Shown here piece after piece: positions 6,122 to 6,497 of a stretch of DNA of 6,497 nucleotides (position 1 is the first letter of the stretch; each line of letters begins with the position of its first letter). The translations under genes were made by a program, and so were the position numbers. The notes under the pieces were generated by a model. That model was not told the DNA's origin, searched no databases, and was given only the letters and a program-made list of their open reading frames with translations. The stretch lies in contig CALMBE010000128.1 in NCBI GenBank assembly GCA_937860165.1, positions 1 to 6,497 on the forward strand. Direction: 5' to 3'. This DNA is from an uncultured Planctomycetaceae bacterium. Lineage in GTDB: Bacteria > Planctomycetota > Planctomycetia > Pirellulales > Lacipirellulaceae.

Positions 6122-6231
6122 ATCACTGCGCTGGGTCTAGATGAAAACCTCTAAGTCGTGCCATCAGAACGAGATAGCAGTACTGGAAATATTTTGTTGG
6201 ATCGATGCCACGAAATAGGACCAGGAAATCG

Positions 6232-6303
6232 TGTCCGGCACCGCGCTAGAAGTGTCCGGCTGCGGACAGGTAACGCGCTAAATGAAGCGTCCGGAATCGG
6301 ACA
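6232..6303. promoter_or_regulatory. Array of 16-bp dyads, probable enhancer (UAS) for a sigma-54 activator
   Basis: Dyad A (6253-6268) is TGTCCG-GCTG-CGGACA. Dyad B (6288-6303) is CGTCCG-GAAT-CGGACA. A degenerate third (6232-6247) keeps TGTCCG-GCAC but not the right arm. All have 6-4-6 geometry, with centres 21 and 35 bases apart. A CGCGCTA heptamer precedes dyads A and B (6242-6248, 6274-6280), so the block is also a direct repeat of about 32-35 bases. It lies about 110-180 bases upstream of the -24 element, a normal position for NtrC-type activator sites. The cognate activator is unknown; PrsR-like regulators of PEP-CTERM loci are the natural candidates. Confidence 0.6.
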
Positions 6304-6334
6304 GTTGAAAGAATTTGAAACCCTTACTGCTGAG

Positions 6335-6351
6335 AGGCAACCGCATTGCCT
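6335..6351. other. Small hairpin next to an A-run
   Basis: AGGCAA and TTGCCT form a perfect 6-bp stem around a CCGCA loop, followed by six A on the plus strand. For plus-strand transcription the downstream run is A, not U. For minus-strand transcription the U-run precedes the stem. It therefore does not fit a rho-independent terminator in either direction. It may be a relic of an IS end near the transposase fragment to its right. Confidence 0.35.
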
Positions 6352-6374
6352 AAAAAAGAATGGGAATCAACGTG

Positions 6375-6497
6375 AACGGTTACCCATCACAGTGTGAAAC
6401 GGGTTACCAGAAAATCCTACGGCTTTCGCACTGCCGAAGTCGCAAAACTGGCCCTGTTTCATAACCTCGGACGGCTGCCAGAGCCAGACTTCACCCA
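6375..6497 (+). pseudogene. Transposase C-terminal fragment (possibly ISL3-like), running off the window
   Basis: After an in-frame TGA at 6372-6374 the frame is open to the window edge (about 41 codons). It contains Val-Lys-Arg-Val-Thr-Arg-Lys-Ser-Tyr-Gly-Phe-Arg-Thr, then Leu-Ala-Leu-Phe-His-Asn-Leu-Gly-Arg-Leu-Pro-Glu-Pro-Asp-Phe-Thr. This resembles the extreme C-terminus of some transposases, where a Lys-Arg-x3-Arg-x-(S/A)-(Y/F)-Gly-(F/Y)-Arg helix follows the catalytic Glu. Everything upstream, including the catalytic core, is absent, so it is a remnant. The family assignment is from memory of the pattern and is weak. Confidence 0.4.

Noticed and set aside
6116..6160. A second possible sigma-54 -24 element (TGGCACG on the minus strand near 6159-6153)
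   Set aside because: The -24 part matches perfectly, but the -12 position reads AGAG instead of TTGC, so the spacing partner is missing.
6158..6397. A 79-codon plus-strand open frame over the dyad array
   Set aside because: No Shine-Dalgarno and no family resemblance, and it overlaps the repeated regulatory block and an out-of-frame transposase remnant.

Overview
The window looks like a piece of a planctomycete-type chromosome, possibly Pirellulales or another bacterium rich in PEP-CTERM proteins. Two secreted proteins end in a PEP-CTERM sorting tail (Ile-Pro-Glu-Pro, then a hydrophobic stretch, then an Arg cluster). A third secreted gene is cut short. The rest is mobile-element debris from at least three transposase types. 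The lineage call is inferred from protein style only; no rRNA or other marker is present.

Layout, left to right. At 2-142 (+) is the C-terminus of an IS256/mutator-type transposase. At 258-1943 (-) is a probable exported or membrane-anchored TIM-barrel glycoside hydrolase. It is framed by a perfect 15-bp inverted repeat (161-175 and 1965-1979) that is probably an IS end. At 2147 to about 2795 (-) is the C-terminal part of an IS1182-like DDE transposase, abutting a truncated secreted-protein gene (about 2800-3212, -). Then come two intact PEP-CTERM genes (3294-4535 and 4630-5280, both -), a 65-codon small ORF of unknown function (5349-5546, -) and a stand-alone receiver-domain protein (5628-6041, -). 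The right edge (6042-6497) holds regulatory sequence and the tail of another transposase (+).

The central idea is that the minus-strand block 6041 to about 2800 is one regulated unit: receiver protein, small ORF, PEP-CTERM protein 1, PEP-CTERM protein 2, truncated secreted protein. Gaps are 68-94 bases and each start has its own Shine-Dalgarno. Upstream of the receiver gene is a good sigma-54 promoter match (-24 TGGCAT, 5-base spacer, -12 TTGC). About 130-180 bases further upstream are two 16-bp dyads of identical geometry (6-4-6, TGTCCG/CGGACA type) plus a degenerate third, placed like enhancer sites for an NtrC-family activator. PEP-CTERM systems are known to be associated with the PrsK/PrsR two-component pair, in which PrsR is a sigma-54 activator, so this arrangement is coherent. 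The receiver protein has Asn at the phospho-acceptor position and has lost one residue of the acidic pair, so it is probably a phosphorylation-independent pseudo-receiver. No exosortase, histidine kinase or sigma-54 activator gene lies in the window.
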